A DNA stretch of 64,000 bases from Arctopsyche grandis. Its lineage: Eukaryota > Arthropoda > Insecta > Trichoptera > Hydropsychidae. Numbering within the stretch: the first letter of the stretch is position 1; every line of letters begins with the position of its first letter. Location: the NCBI RefSeq assembly GCF_051622035.1, contig NC_135362.1, forward strand, positions 21,413,001 through 21,477,000, written 5' to 3'. A model generated the notes under the pieces. That model was not told where the DNA came from. It was given only the letters and a program-made list of their open reading frames with translations, and did not search any database. The translations under genes and the position numbers were made by a program. Shown here in pieces: positions 1-13,290 of this stretch.

Positions 1-2728
1 GTTACTATCGCGTAACACATGTGGTTTCAAAGCACAAATTTTTTGATTTAATAGGTTTTTAATTGACGGTGTGATCATTCAAATCAATTTGTATGGCATA
101 TAAGTCGTTTCATGGAATTTAATTGATGATGTAACATTGATTATTTTTTAATTTTGCAAGTTCGTCGTTCCTTCTTGAATCATTTTAGCCCGGCTAGAAA
201 ATGACTATTTGATAATATTGTCAGAGATGCGTGATTTGATCAAAAATGTGAAACACGTACATTATAGCGTACGCTTCACGGGCTCTATCATTAATCCTTC
301 GACAATAACAATTGTTGCGAAACAGAGGTTGTATATGTATTTCAATGTATTATATATTGACCTTGTGAATAATTGTCTTTTTTATTTAGTTACAGCCTCT
401 TTATAGTGCATGCATTAACATTATAAAAAATAGAAGTCCTATTGAAGTCATGCAATCTTTTAAAATTATTATACAAAGCGTGTCCAAAGTTCGTATTGCC
501 TTTACACACATCCGCTTATTGAATTCAGCTCCTTAGTCTTTAAGACTTTTAATTAAGTGATACCAAATCAAATCATTGTTGCTTTAGGAGTATGTACATA
601 CGTAGTTTCTGTCAGGAGCCCCTTCTGAACGTTTACTTCTCTAGTACTGACATTAAGTGTCTCTTTTTTGCTTAAGTTTGAATAAATTTGCAATTTCAAG
701 AATTTCGATAAGTAGACTAAAAAAGAAACGAAAAATAACAAGCAGTGTACAATGTTTTTATAAAATTTAGTAAAATAGTGTTAAATTAATATTTCTTTAT
801 TTGTTTATTTCAAGTGTCAGATTCCTTTGATCGCCTTCGTTTTACATAAGATCAAAGACCATGATGACTGAGGAGCCAGAAAACAACAACAAAATAACGA
901 TTGAAAATGCTGATGAGAAGGTAATTAACTCACTATTGTGTTGTAACCTTTGATACACTTGTACATTGGGGTCGCATTGTGAACGGTGAACCTCTGAAAA
1001 ACAATTAAAAATGTGGGTTACGGTTTCTAATAATATCCACGTGAAAAATTCAGCCATTTCACATTCAAGACGCCACTTTTTTCCCGTGCAATAAAGCGCC
1101 ACTTATAACCATTTGTAGGTTGATGTTTCCACGATAATAATGTGAGAAAATTATGTTTCTTTCGTACGAGATTGCACCAAAGAATGTATCACAATTGCTA
1201 TACAACAATCGATATGGAACTAGTGTACTTTTATAAATTTTCCTTGTATAATGGAAATCTTTAGATACTAAACGATATATTTATATATTTTATATTTAGT
1301 ATCTTATGTGAACATATACCATGTTAAAAAAATACTTTTTTAGTAATTATAAAAGGACAACTGAAGGTTTGGGGTATCGTGACGCACTAGAAACCTTCTG
1401 TCGTTCCCTGGTTATATAGTATAATATTTTTTACAAGAGATACTAAGTATATTTCGGTCAACGTTGTCGTATATTGACCTGTAATAAACATATGTATGTA
1501 AATGTTACAGTTGAAGTGTATTTTCCAGTTGTAATATATTTTGACTAGTTGGAACAAATTCCGTCTAACCCACGTAAGTTGATTCATATGGCTAATTACA
1601 TTCCAACTGGTCAAAATATATTACAACTGATAATACAGTTCAATTATAAGTTGCTGCCAGGTAAGATGGAGAGGTTACGTTTTCGTGAAAACGTCACTCG
1701 ACCAGTAAATTGAATTGGAAAGTCACATTTTGGTTTTGAACACATTCTTAGAGTTATCGTAATACGGTTCTCATTACCTTTATTCGTAATATCTAGCAAA
1801 TATTAACGCATTGTTAAATTCTAAAGCATTCGTAAAAATATCAGAGCTGTTAAAACTTAACTGTTGTATTATAACTGGTGCAAATTGTTGAAAGTGTATT
1901 TGTGCTTGTAGAGTTATAATTTAGTAGTTGAATTATATTCGAATATGAATGATCTAAAACGCTAGTTGGAATATATTATAACTGAAAATACTCTTTGACT
2001 GTAACATATACATATATAAAATAAAAAAATAGTCGTAGTGCAAAATAATAGTCGACGATAGATTGGACGAACTTTATGCCGCTACAAGTGAATCCAAACT
2101 GTAAAATATGCAAAAATGAAAGTCAAATGATAGACTGTGGGTTGTGGTTACATTGTTTAGGCATTTACATATATGGTCTTTAATGATTCACGAATTAAGC
2201 GTAGGTATATTTTGACAAAATATTAAAGAAGGTTACTTACACAGATTGAGGAAAAAATTCGTTTTTTACATATGTACCTCTTATTAACGCTTTAAAAACA
2301 CGATCCTTTGCGATTTGTTGATTGGATCTCCTCGTGAATAAGGAAAATTATAATACGGGTTTAATTATAATAAGTTTTTCAATATAAATTAAGCTTTGAT
2401 GAGATTAGTAAACATATTAATACACAGTCGCTTGTATTTTTACTGTAGGTACCACACTATGTACATATATAGGACCAGAATGCGAGGGATTATAAATGAT
2501 GCACGTGGATTAGATAAAATGGCGTATATTATGCGTTTTTCTATCATGCCCGCCAAAGGGCTAGTGCCTTATACACAGCTACATTGCTACATAGTTCCCA
2601 AACACTACGCCCATACACACTATGCATTATCGCTAGCCACGCACTCATCACGTTCAAAAATCACTCTTATAAGTATATATGTATGGGATTCGGATTGATT
2701 ACTTTTAGATTAGTACTAGTGTATTATA
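1..2728. other. AT-rich intergenic stretch without recognisable genes
   Basis: Short ORFs on both strands look random. The only structures seen are an inverted repeat at 1526-1629 and a third related copy near 1955-1985. Confidence 0.5.
1526..1629. repeat. Short foldback repeat
   Basis: Arms 1526-1554 and 1601-1629 are 29 bp with one mismatch, around a 46-bp spacer. The motif CAGTTGTAATATATTTTGA recurs in degenerate form near 1958-1985, so this is a small repeat family. Class not identified. Confidence 0.55.
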
Positions 2729-3110
2729 CAGTGGCGTCGCTAGGGTAAGGCTCACCTGGTGCGATAAACCAAGGTGTCACCCTCCCCCATCTTGAAGTTA
2801 TACATTTACAAAGGAAAAAATAAAGTAAATAATTTTTTTTTCTTCAGTGTCAGATATGAGAATCTTGACTTGGATAGCCTGAAATATGGCTGCTACTTCT
2901 TAAATGGTTCTTGATCTGATCTGGAGTTCATAATGAAAACCATAAATGCGTTCAAACATCACCTTCTTGATTTCTTCTTGTAAAGTGAATTCAGCATCCC
3001 TTGTTAGCTCCCCTGCCAACCTTTTTTTACTCCCAGATCTTCTCTCTATTGCAACTTTATGATCATCTGATTTTAAAAGCGCCTGTTTAATTGCATGCTC
3101 CACTAAGTGA
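2729..3110 (-). pseudogene. hAT-like transposon relic (ZMYM1-type transposase fragment)
   Basis: A CAGTGGCGTCGC terminus, typical of hAT elements, begins at 2729. The minus-strand frame 3103-2900 encodes KKRLAGELTRDAEFTLQEE and MFERIYGFHYELQ, which resembles the middle or C-terminal part of ZMYM1/THAP-type hAT transposases. No complete catalytic domain remains. Resemblance judged by eye. Confidence 0.4.
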
Positions 3111-3159
3111 TCGCGCTTTTCTAGTTATCTTCTACATAGCTTTTAGTAATGATAATAAT

Positions 3160-3380
3160 GACGGTTCGGTGATTACTGGTCACAAATTACTCGTCACAAA
3201 GTCAGTAAAATCTCTATAACGGAACATCTGGCAGCCGAAAAGTCCATCATACTAACGATAACTATCATAGTAACGAGAACTTGAGTGCCAAATATTGTGT
3301 ATTCGCGATTTTCATGGCAAAAATTGTCTTTGTGACCACCCCAATGTGACGAATAGTCCAATTACCAATAATGACACCCC
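3160..3380. repeat. Dispersed GGTTCGGTGATTA repeat, copy 1
   Basis: It begins GGTTCGGTGATTACTGG and contains CGCGATTTTCATGGCAAAAATTG-type sequence that recurs at 47440-47570 and, more diverged, at 12380-13020. Probably a non-autonomous DNA element; superfamily not determined. Confidence 0.45.
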
Positions 3381-3622
3381 TAGCCACCCTTTAGTTGGAA
3401 TGCCTTTTATTTTTGCATTGCGTTAGATAAATTCAAGTAAACAAACATGTTCCCAGACGGTATCGTTTTAGCTGCGCATAAACATTAATTTATTTAAAAT
3501 TTGTAGTATTATTTAGTTATATGTATGTTTCATTTGGTGTAATCCCCTGGATTGTGAGTGGTGACAACCGGTGCGCTCTGCACCCCCCGCACCTGCCTTG
3601 TGGAGCTACTAGTTTCCGCTGC

Positions 3623-3967
3623 GGTGCAAACGATCGAAAAGCGCCAGATAGACTGAACCACAGATTAACGATACGTGTACCTTATGCGTGCGCACTGCTC
3701 GCACTTACACTAAGCGAAATCTACCCGAAGTCCCGACATACCTACCCTGCATACGTTCTGTGCTTCTGATACTTTTTTACTTATTAAATTATTAAAAACT
3801 CGCCAGAAAGATCCAACTCAATTTTAATAATTGCACCTGTGCACAGCGAAAGGTTACTCGTCATCTGATGTGCAATTTTTCATTCGTGAAGTCGAGAATT
3901 GAATTTAAAGCAGCCATCCAGTTAATCTGTGGTTCAATCTGTCTGGCGCTTTTCGATCGTTTGCACC
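3623..3967. repeat. Foldback MITE with 47-bp arms
   Basis: Arms 3623-3669 and 3921-3967 are inverted copies with about two mismatches and begin GGTGCAAACGATCGAAAAGC. The 250-bp centre has no gene. Such a unit could form a long hairpin RNA if transcribed. Confidence 0.6.
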
Positions 3968-3979
3968 AAACCCACTAGT

Positions 3980-6020
3980 TTCATATGACTTATTTTACTT
4001 ATACGGCGGTTGTTTCCTAGGATGGGTAATACGATTACGTAAATTGAAAAATAAATGATGTAATAAAAATATTAATTTCAGTAATAGGCTCTTTGGGACC
4101 ACCATACTCAATTTTTTTAAGTCAGTTGATTATTTTGGAGCGTGTCGGGTTTCCCACAGTGAACATTTGTTGTGGATTTTATTGATGTTAGTTTTTGTGT
4201 GATCAGATTTCATTCGACGAAGACAGTCAGTTATTTACAAAAATAATATCGTCCTCACCTACATATAGATTGATTAAATCCGACACTGGTTGGTCCTTGT
4301 TACAGATTTGCTCATTGTAACGCGCGTTGCATATGATTACGGCTACTTACGTTAACGATGAGAAGGATGTAACGGTCAAGTGAATTCGTAATGAAATATA
4401 TATAAATATTTATGTATAAATACATATATATATATATATATATATTTTGTACGTTAGTTGAGCACGTAACTCAGTTGGTTCTGGAAGTAGTCGTGCGTCT
4501 TATAACGGAAATGTATTATTGTGCACCAACAATTGCGCGTACCAAATGTGTGGAATGCGTGCTGTCTAGCACGCAGGTCGTCCTCAATTTACGACAATTT
4601 TTAATCCGTGAAAATGACTGAAAATTCAAAGTAACTTGCCATACCGGTGAGAACTTTTTATTGAGCCAGAGGTGCTAATTTCTAGTGCGAAAAGTTCTAT
4701 TTGTTAGTGTGGCCGTATAAATATGTATACAATTACATGGAAGTGTTGTATTCAAAAATACTAAAAGTGAGCAGTAATTCGTAGTGTAATCAAAATGAGT
4801 ATACCGTAAATTGTAGAAAGAAAATATTATTTTTAGTTATACGTTTTAGTTTTTACGAAATGTTTTCCTTTTAAGTCAGATGTTAGAATACTCAAGTGGC
4901 CATCAGACATCCTTTCGAAATGTATTGTTCAACAAAATATACTTATATTTTTATATAAATACGTACATATTTGTTGAACAAATGCATGTAAATACAAACA
5001 TCAATTAATAAATTTTTCGAAAATTTCCTTATTATATTTAATTCTTTAATTTTTCCTTATGTGTATTAAATAAGAACGGTGATTCCATGGTAGTGGTCTC
5101 GAACTGGGGTAAGTTACCCCAATTGGAAAAAAATGAATATCTTTGGGGTAATGAACGGCTATTGTACGTGTAGTTTTCATGATTGTGACTGTACAATTAT
5201 TCATTTAAATAGATTTAGTAAATTTAATGATCGTTGAGTTTTATGGAAACAGTAGGATTTATATAAAAAAAATACTTTTTTACCTCAAATCAAGGGGGTA
5301 ATATCGATGTAAACAAATATATGTCCATTTTTTGTGGGTCGCCTGCGAAATATCAATTCTTGTCTTGCCTTTGGTACTTGTCTTGTCGGCTTGGTACTAG
5401 TAATCATTCCAGGAACTTTTTCCAATATCTCTATTATGTTATTTCAACTTTTAATTCAATATTTATTAAATGCAAATGAATTATTATCCTAGAATTTAAA
5501 AATATTTTTGTTTCATTACATACATACGCTTGTAGATGTAATAAACATAACATTATCATTATTATTCAAAATTGATGACAAATTATATTTAAGTATAGAA
5601 ACGAAGAGTTCATTTAACGAGAATTCGTGAAAACGGTATTGTGGAAAAAATTTTCATTTTGGTACGCGTACCTACATCAAGTGTAAAAATTTTGCACATG
5701 GTATATATATTTTTTTGATCCAATTATAAGTGGAAAACACTTTCTTTTTATATGTAAAGCCAAAAAGCAGTTTACATTTAAGAAAAAAAGTTCATTGAAA
5801 CTTAATGATTATAGAAAAGTTTGAAAGGTGTTATAATATTTATAGTTAATTAGTCTTAAATTGAAAACTGGATTTGCATACCGGATATATTTGTATGCAT
5901 GTATGTATGTATGTATGTACATATGTGTGATATACATATGTTTATACATTAAAACATACAAAGAAATATTAATTTTTATATAAATATATACGTACTAAGT
6001 ATTGATTTTTTTTGTTTAGA
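3980..6020. other. AT-rich intergenic stretch with microsatellites
   Basis: Contains TA repeats near 4420-4445 and an ATGT run near 5896-5920. Near 5090-5340 there is a stretch starting AGTGGTCTCGAACTGGGG, which resembles a hAT (Buster/Charlie-like) end. No gene recognised. Confidence 0.35.
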
Positions 6021-6029
6021 CCATTTTTC

Positions 6030-6625
6030 ATATCATCATCATCATTTACAGCCATTCGCCATCCACTGCTGGATGAAGACCTCTCCAACACGCTTCCATT
6101 CGTCTGTTATCCATCTCACCCCACACATTTTCCTAATTTCGTCCACCCATCTTCCCTGCGGTCTTCCTTTTACCCTTTTGCATTCTCTCGGGTACCATTC
6201 AAGCACTTATTTTTTACACCTTTCGTCCATTTTTCTAGCCACGTGACCCGCCCATTGCCATTTCAATCTTTTTACTCTATCCACTATGTCCACTACCCTT
6301 GCCAGACTTCTCACCCACGTGTTCCGTTTTCTGTCTTTTCTCGTAATGCCAAGCATACAGCGTTTTATACTTCTTTGAGTGCATTGGATTTTTTGTAGCA
6401 TCTTGGCGTTCAGTGTCCAAGTTTCACATCCATACATCATCACTGCCAAAACGCATTGATCGAAGATCTTTTTCTTCAGGCAGAGTGGCACTTTTTATTT
6501 AAAAACAGCATTCTTTCGTCCAAATGCACTCCATCCTAATTTCATACGTCTCTTTTTCTCTTCATCTTTACTACCAGACATCTCAATTATTTGACCTAAA
6601 TATAATCGATCTTTAAACAGCTGCA
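6030..6625 (-). mobile_element. 3' end of an RTE-type non-LTR retrotransposon (broken)
   Basis: On the minus strand the reading frames give LYLGQIIEMSGSKDEEKK and LGWSAFGRKN, a stop, then FDQCVLAVMMYGCETWTL and RLKWQWAGHVARKMD, the C-terminal part of an RTE/endonuclease-reverse-transcriptase ORF2. The element ends at 6030-6045 in TCA/ATC trinucleotides on the plus strand, the tail expected for this class. The 5' part, with the endonuclease and RT core, is missing. Confidence 0.75.
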
Positions 6626-8715
6626 GACAACATTTCAGACGATTTTTACACCAGGTTTACATATATTTACATGTTCAAATAAGTTTTCTTTTCGATTTGT
6701 GGCACACAAGCTGAAGAAGGATTGAGATCTCTGCCATATATGTACATACATACATACATACATATTTATGTATGTACATATAATGTGTACTTATAAACTG
6801 ATTTCGTCCAAGAGTGGAAAATGAAACAATTTCAACCGTGTTTTTACTTTATTTAACGTGCACGTGCTCAACCTAGTTTTTATACACGAACTCCGTTATC
6901 TTTAATAATTTTATTTAAGACGAAAAATAGGATTGTAACACTTTTCTCTTGGAGTTTTTTATGCATTTGAACTTTCGTTAGCGATTCTTTATTTGAAATT
7001 TATATATATTATATACATATATACATGTTTGTATGTACGTATTTTATGCTATTTTTCAATGCCAATTATAATGAATTAACCTTGAATGAATGAACTTCGT
7101 TTCCATTATCATGTATAAATTAATATAAAATATATGTAATGCGAAAAACTTTGCTTCCATTCGTTAAATACATACATACGAATGTACATATACCAATGAA
7201 CGGGAAATACATTTTGTATACTCACAACAATTTCGAAACACGCATGAAGTTACTTGCATTGAACGATGACAAAAATTGAAGGTTATTGAAATTCATGTGG
7301 CAATGGTGCTAAATCCTGTTCATACATTCTACCTTAATTAAATATATGTATACCTATACAAAAATTTTGTTTCGTAAGCGGCTACATACTTATCTATACA
7401 CGATCTAGGTTAAAAGCTTGATTAAAGTGTTGGCGCAGTTTGGGTTTTTTTAAATATGAAAAATAACTCATGCATGTTGACGGACGGATGTAGTTCATCG
7501 TTTCCCCTTTTTTGCAATTAACCGACTTTACCCGGTTAATTCTTTAAATTGTCACAATAAATGCCACACTGGGAAAACACGTAACGATTTTTTAAATATT
7601 TTATCACCGAGTTTCAGATAAATATTAAAATTGTTTTTTTTTTAATGTCTGACGAATCAAGTTTTACATATAAATGTGAAAACGAAGAAAACCATTTTTA
7701 TCAATAAATTCCGTTTATTAAAATATATATGATAATTATACGGAAGAGTCCTTCGTTGACTTTTGGAAAATTTTCATTATGTTCATATCAATGTTATATT
7801 TTTTTGCCTTCGAAGTGCCATTTTTATACAAGGCTAAATTTAAATTTGTAGAATACAATAACAACAAAAGTTTTCTTATTTGATTGATCGTGAAAATAGA
7901 GGATTCCCTAATTTGTAATAAAAAATTCTTACGTGTAAGAAACAAGATGAAGAAATTATTAAAAAATCATTTTAAGTAGTTTGTTTTACCTGTAGGGTCG
8001 ACCTTGACAACTTGTTTTACTTAAATATTCTGACCTTTGAAATAAAATGAAAACGATTCCGGTTTTCTATGATTATGCGTACACCAAGTAATATTTAGGT
8101 TTAAACTGGTGAAAGTTTAACTTATAGATTGACTCAAGACAATTTATTAACTTAAATTATACGTAGTACCGATAATAAGAGTGCTTGATTCACACACGAA
8201 TTCATTTGATATTACATTAATCAAAAAATAAAATTTATAATAAAAAAACAAAATGTTTATGCATTTGCACGAAAAAAATATAACAAAGATATACATAAGT
8301 GGTATGAATAATATAATATATATTATATGATAAAAATTTCATTTTTTAAATTGTTCAAAAATTATGAATTCACTATTTTTACATTTTATAGTTGTGTGTA
8401 CTCGTTGACTTTCACCAAAAAAACTACAATTGTTTAAAATATATGTTTTATAATATCATAGATGCTTATATAAAATAAATATATCATGTGAGCACGTGAT
8501 TGGTATATATGCAGATTTATTCTAATATCATATTTTTATTGGTTGTTTTGGAATTTTTAATAACCGAATGAATTCCGAATTTACTACGAATAAAATTGAA
8601 CTTTTAATGTTCAATTGACATGCATGTAAAAACCGGAATAGGCAATTTCAGTTTTCAATATTAACTATAAACAACTATGGTGAGATAGGTATATCCTAAA
8701 GTTATTATATTAGAA
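6626..8715. other. AT-rich intergenic stretch, nothing recognisable
   Basis: Short random ORFs, CATA/TATG microsatellite patches near 6745-6780, no conserved coding signature or transposon end identified. Confidence 0.45.
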
Positions 8716-10140
8716 CAGTGGCATAGCTACCGCGCCCGAGACTTAGGGGGAACGGAAAAGCGGCGCGCCTTTTTTACTGATTTTTTAATTTGTTCTGTAA
8801 TCATTTTTTTTAAATCTTCTTATTTTTCAGCCTATTTGCATCTCGTTTTATTGTATGTACATATATCTCTTTTATTCTTGTATATATTTTTTTAGTGTTA
8901 AAACAATAAAACAAAATTATATAGGCACGAAAACCAATGAAATTTACAAAATTATAAATTTTTCACTGTCAACATCAGCAGGTGGGAAGTTTTTAAGGAA
9001 AATTCACCATCAGTTACTTTAAACAGATTGTGTACTGCTTGTTGGTCGTCCAGATTAGACTTTAATGCATTTCGATATATAGGTACATATTTTATTTTTA
9101 TTTTATTTTTATTTTACATATATACCAGGAAGGCCTTACAGGTAAATCCCAATGCGCCTTCCTGGCCAATTACAAATACAAATGCAGCATTTTTATTATA
9201 AGTTGTTGAATTGCGAGACACTGAAAAAACTCGCAAATTAACGAGACATCTATAAATTGTACATACATTTTTATTGTACATCAATCAAATTTCAAATAGT
9301 GGTGACATAGTAGGTAGGAAGGATTTTTAGCCAATTTTTTTTCCGGGAACCGTTTCAACAATGAAATTAGAGAAAATTGGCAAACTTGATAGGAAACGAT
9401 CAACCTGGAGTCACAAATCCAGGTCTGACCAACAGCATACTCATTTTCATTCAGGGATAGAACTCGGCACCTTCTTGACGGTAAGCAGAAGCTTAACGTC
9501 CGAGCTATGCTGCTGGCTATACATATGTATGTACAGATTTTTTAAAATTTCTTACAGAAATGACTTTAAAAATCAAAAGAAATGATGAACAATCAGAAGC
9601 AAAGTGACTTATAAAGAAAATGGAAAGCTTGGAATTTATTCTCCTACTCCTGCTTCTTGAAAAATTCTTCGGCCTCTCAACTTTGTTTCAAAGCTACTTC
9701 AATCAAAACATGCTGATTTTTTCAGTGCTCAGTCTATATAGAAATGCATATTGTGAGATCAGTAATTTTAGAAATAAATTTGAAGAATTCCTAACAATTT
9801 CAACAATATTAGGGTTGAAGCCAAGATTGAAATTGAATCGTCAATCTTTTATCTGAAAGCATTTCGATGAACTTAGTCATGATACACGATTCCAGGATCC
9901 ATTAAAATAACTTTTAAACAATTTTTAATGTGGCACTAAACAAGACCTTAGTGCAAATGAAGGTTCGTATCACGTTATTTAATGAAATTGTTTCAAAGTT
10001 CGATGACAATTTACATATGTGTATCGTGAAGCCAAATCTCTAGCCTACTAAAACGTCAATGACTTTCACAATTCATTATCTAATCAGGTGGTTGATTTCC
10101 GATCGTGCTTAAAAGAAAATAAACCTTGTAAAATAAACAA
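8716..10140 (+). pseudogene. hAT relic copy A (ZMYM1-like transposase), with nested insertions
   Basis: Starts with a hAT-type end CAGTGGCATAGCTACCG at 8716. Frame fragments near 9020-9085 read TLNRLCTACWSSRLDFNAF, the family's RLCDTRWSSR region. 9620-9850 reads FILLLLLLEKF and CEISNFRNKFEEF, also typical of ZMYM1-like transposases. It aligns over its length with copy B (minus strand, 49374 to about 48370). Copy A is interrupted by a SINE (about 9085-9535) and bordered by a 637-bp MITE at its far end. No intact ORF survives. Confidence 0.7.
9085..9535 (-). mobile_element. tRNA-derived SINE, copy S1 (nested in hAT copy A)
   Basis: On the minus strand the right end carries a tRNA-like head (TAGCTCGGACGTTAAGC as box A, GAGTTCTATCCC as box B), followed by a body shared with S2 and S3 (GTTTCCTATCA, TTGCCAATTT, TTGTTGAAACGGTTCC), and a T-rich/A-rich tail at the left. 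The uninterrupted paralogue in hAT copy B shows this block is an insertion. Confidence 0.65.
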
Positions 10141-10144
10141 GGCC

Positions 10145-10781
10145 ACTGGCCATTGAGATTGAATGACCTTTAACCTCAAAATTTTTAAATTTTTAAACAT
10201 GTTTATTGCGATTATATTTCATTTAAGATTGACAGTGTTTATAATTAATAAATGCATGGTAAATGGTACTATATATGTATGTATATACTACTCGCTCTTC
10301 ATATGTATGGATGGTAAACAGACTATTTCACACATCGTCATAAAAACCGCGATAAAATTTCGATCTTTCGACTTTCGTTTAAGTCACTTTCGATGTAGTG
10401 ACGGCCGCCGCGCAGTAACGTATAATTTCCACCCATTCCTCCCTTATACATATGTCCCATATACGAAAATGAAGATATGTCTCGAAGGGGGGGATGTCGT
10501 GTCCATCTACATCAGAAGTCGCCACGCGGGGTATTTTTGGGCGCAATTCATTTTTCCAATACTATCCTATTGACCTATTTTTTAAAAAGCTATTTTTTTT
10601 AGCTTTATTCCACCTATCGGTCTGACAATATTTCCTACATTCTTTTGATCACTTTAAAACTTTGCAATTTTGAAGGTTTGGCCCCTCATAGAGTTTTTAT
10701 CTACATATTTCCGCTTACTCGATAGTGTAATCTTTTAAAAATTTTGAGAGGGTAACAGCTCATTCAATCTCAATGGCCAGT
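10145..10781. mobile_element. MITE with about 50-bp terminal inverted repeats
   Basis: Both ends begin ACTGGCCATTGAGATTGAAT and inverted similarity continues to CAAAATTTTTAAA. It is 637 bp with no transposase. No clear target-site duplication was seen, so the superfamily is left open. It lies at the end of hAT copy A. Confidence 0.65.
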
Positions 10782-10799
10782 AGTTTTGTTTGTTTTTTT

Positions 10800-12340
10800 G
10801 TATAGATGCAGTTGACAGGGATTTTAATTATAAAATATAATATACAAATATGTATATATTATATTTTATTGGTAATTAGTTCACATGTGTACTTTAAATG
10901 TTCTTTTTCCTCGCCTTCAAAGTCGCAAATTATGCAGTTACATCTTTAAATTCATTTTATTTTAACATCGCTTTAATAGATAATTGCAGACAATAGTAAT
11001 TACTGTACCATAACGGAAAACTATTGAATGTCGTGAGAAGGAGTACAAATAGATGAAAATTCGACACGCAATGAGTTGCGTATCAAATTTGGAGTATAAA
11101 ATTTTCAGTATTGTTTCATATTAGTCATGTGAATAATTTTAGCTTTTAACTTATTTAACTTTTTTTTTCTTTTAATTCTCTTCTTTAATTTTAAGATGAC
11201 TTCTTTATTATTTTATTCATCCCTTTTATTTATTCACCCCTTTATTATAACTTTATATTAATTGAAATATGTCAATTAAAAATTAAAAAAAAAACAGGAT
11301 CATTTTTTTGTATTATAAATGTCCCTTGATAATTTCTCAATAAATATAATATTATTAAAGGAATGAGTGCACTTAAAACACAATTAATATTTATCATTTA
11401 TTTAAATTTTTATTAATGTTTGTTAGAAAAAAAAATTCTGGTATGAAACTGGTGGGGGTCAGTACGTCCAACAAGGTTAAGAACCACTGATCTACAACTG
11501 TAAATCTGCCTAGATCGGCAACCATCTCCTGGGATCTTTATCTTCGCAAAACGTTTATAATTAATGTTTTAAATATTTAAGTTCATTTAGAAATTGATCA
11601 CAACCTGTTTCCAACTATTTTTGAGAAAGTGTTTTCCCTTATTTTTATTCTATACTCGTGGTTTTATCCGACTTCTCTCAGTATTTGTAATATAAACCGC
11701 TTAAATATAGCTAATCTAATAGTACACATTTTAATAAATTCATTTGAATAGTTTTATTTTATTTAAATTTATTTGAATATTCATTTTTTTTTTTATTAAA
11801 TTTAACGTCACGGATTCTACGAATCAAAACTTACATAAATACAAAGTCTCTTTCAAAATTATATATTAGATTTTGTTCAGATAATGTCAATAAACCCTCA
11901 ACAGTTAAGAAAGTGAGAAGAGGTTAGTAAAAAAAGAAAATTATTTTGCCACTTGTTGAATAAATTGAAATTTTTCTTGTAATTGCATTATAATGTTATC
12001 AATATTTTAACATGAATTTATTACTAAATTTACATGTATAGGTTTTATTTTAGTTATTAAATAGAGTTTTTTTTATTTTTTATTGTGTAATTATCAATTT
12101 GTTAACAAATAAATAATGCTTTCACCGAACGTTATCATTTTATATCATTTTAAAATGTGATTTTTTTTATTAATAATAATTTATAGAGTAATACAGATAT
12201 GCAGTGCTACCAACTTAAATCGGCCAAATCTTAAAAATTTTAAGTATTAAATATAAAGCTAAAATTAATCGAAATAAAGTTATGGTGTATCAAGTGAATA
12301 GTATTTATTTAAAAGTTAGAAGTGGTTGAAATAAAATTGT
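10800..12340. other. AT-rich intergenic stretch; one hAT-like end
   Basis: Mostly A/T homopolymer-rich sequence. On the minus strand from 11489 it reads CAGTGGTTCTTAACCTTG, like ends of hAT Buster/Charlie elements. No gene recognised. Confidence 0.4.
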
Positions 12341-12379
12341 CCCTCATAAATTCGTTAAAAATTTATAGTATTGTATAGT

Positions 12380-13020
12380 TGGGAAACGGATTATTTCGCA
12401 AATTACGATCGAGAACACGACAATTGTAACCACGAAAATCGCGAATACGTAATATCTAGCACTCGAGTTGTCATTAGTATGATAGTTCGCGATGGATGAA
12501 ATTTTCGGGTGCCAGATGTTCCGTGATCGAGATTTGAGTGACGTGTGAGATCGTTTTGGTTCGGTGATTAGATCCCAAATGTGAATCGCTACCAGGATAA
12601 CATTCGCTACAAAAATTGCACGCGCGATTCTCCTGTTCATCGTACAGGAAAATTGCCGCACAGAAAACTGCTCAAATATTGCTCAGCAAATGCGATTTTT
12701 ATTATTATCGACTAGACATATGAACTTCTCATGTTGATACGGACATACGAGTCCGTAACGTCATTTTAAATTTGTTAATAATAAAAATCTCGTAAAAAAG
12801 CATATGCTGAGCAATAATTGAGCAGTTTTCTGTACGGAAATTTCCTGTGCGACGAATTTTCGTGCGACACGAGACCCGCAATCCACATTTGGGATGTAAC
12901 CCGTTTACTTACCCGCATCTGGTTCGGTGATTACTAGTCAAATGTAAACCGGTCACAGGATAACCGGTCGCTCTGATCGGTCACACCTGATCACCCGTCA
13001 CACCAAAACTGGTCAAACCC
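12380..13020. repeat. Foldback element of the GGTTCGGTGATTA family
   Basis: Imperfect arms around 12640-12708 and 12775-12855 (CAGAAAACTGCTCAA, TTGCTCAGCA) flank a 70-bp centre. Outer parts carry GGTTCGGTGATTA on both sides and, at the right, repeated ACCGGTCAC-type motifs. Related to copies at 3160-3380, 28310-28424 and 47440-47570. Confidence 0.5.
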
Positions 13021-13029
13021 TAAAAATTT

Positions 13030-13290
13030 TTTTATTAGTCCTTTCAGGAGTCTGTTCTTCAGACGTTTTAGGATGCTGCTCATTATTTTTTCCAAAGGGG
13101 TTCTTATCAGTTCTTCTAAATGGCTGCTTTTCGATCCTTTCCAGTGGTCGGTCTTAATTCCTTTCAGAGAGTTGCTCATCAGTTCTTCTACAGGGCTGAT
13201 TATCAGCCCTTTCAAGAGGTTGGTCTTCGTTCCTTTCATAGAGCTACTCTTCAGTTCTTTCAGAAGATTGTTCTTCAAGTTGTTCCGATA
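13030..13290. repeat. 24-bp minisatellite, about 11 units
   Basis: Consecutive 24-bp units on the plus strand follow a pattern near CTTCAGTCCTTTCAGAAGG then TTGCT, each diverged by several bases. Since 24 is a multiple of 3, frames stay open on both strands; the minus strand reads as degenerate 8-residue units such as LLKGLIIS. I regard this as a noncoding tandem repeat, perhaps part of the adjoining transposable element. Confidence 0.75.

Noticed and set aside
6012-6398. 128-codon plus-strand frame
   Set aside because: Antisense shadow of the retrotransposon ORF2 fragment on the minus strand.
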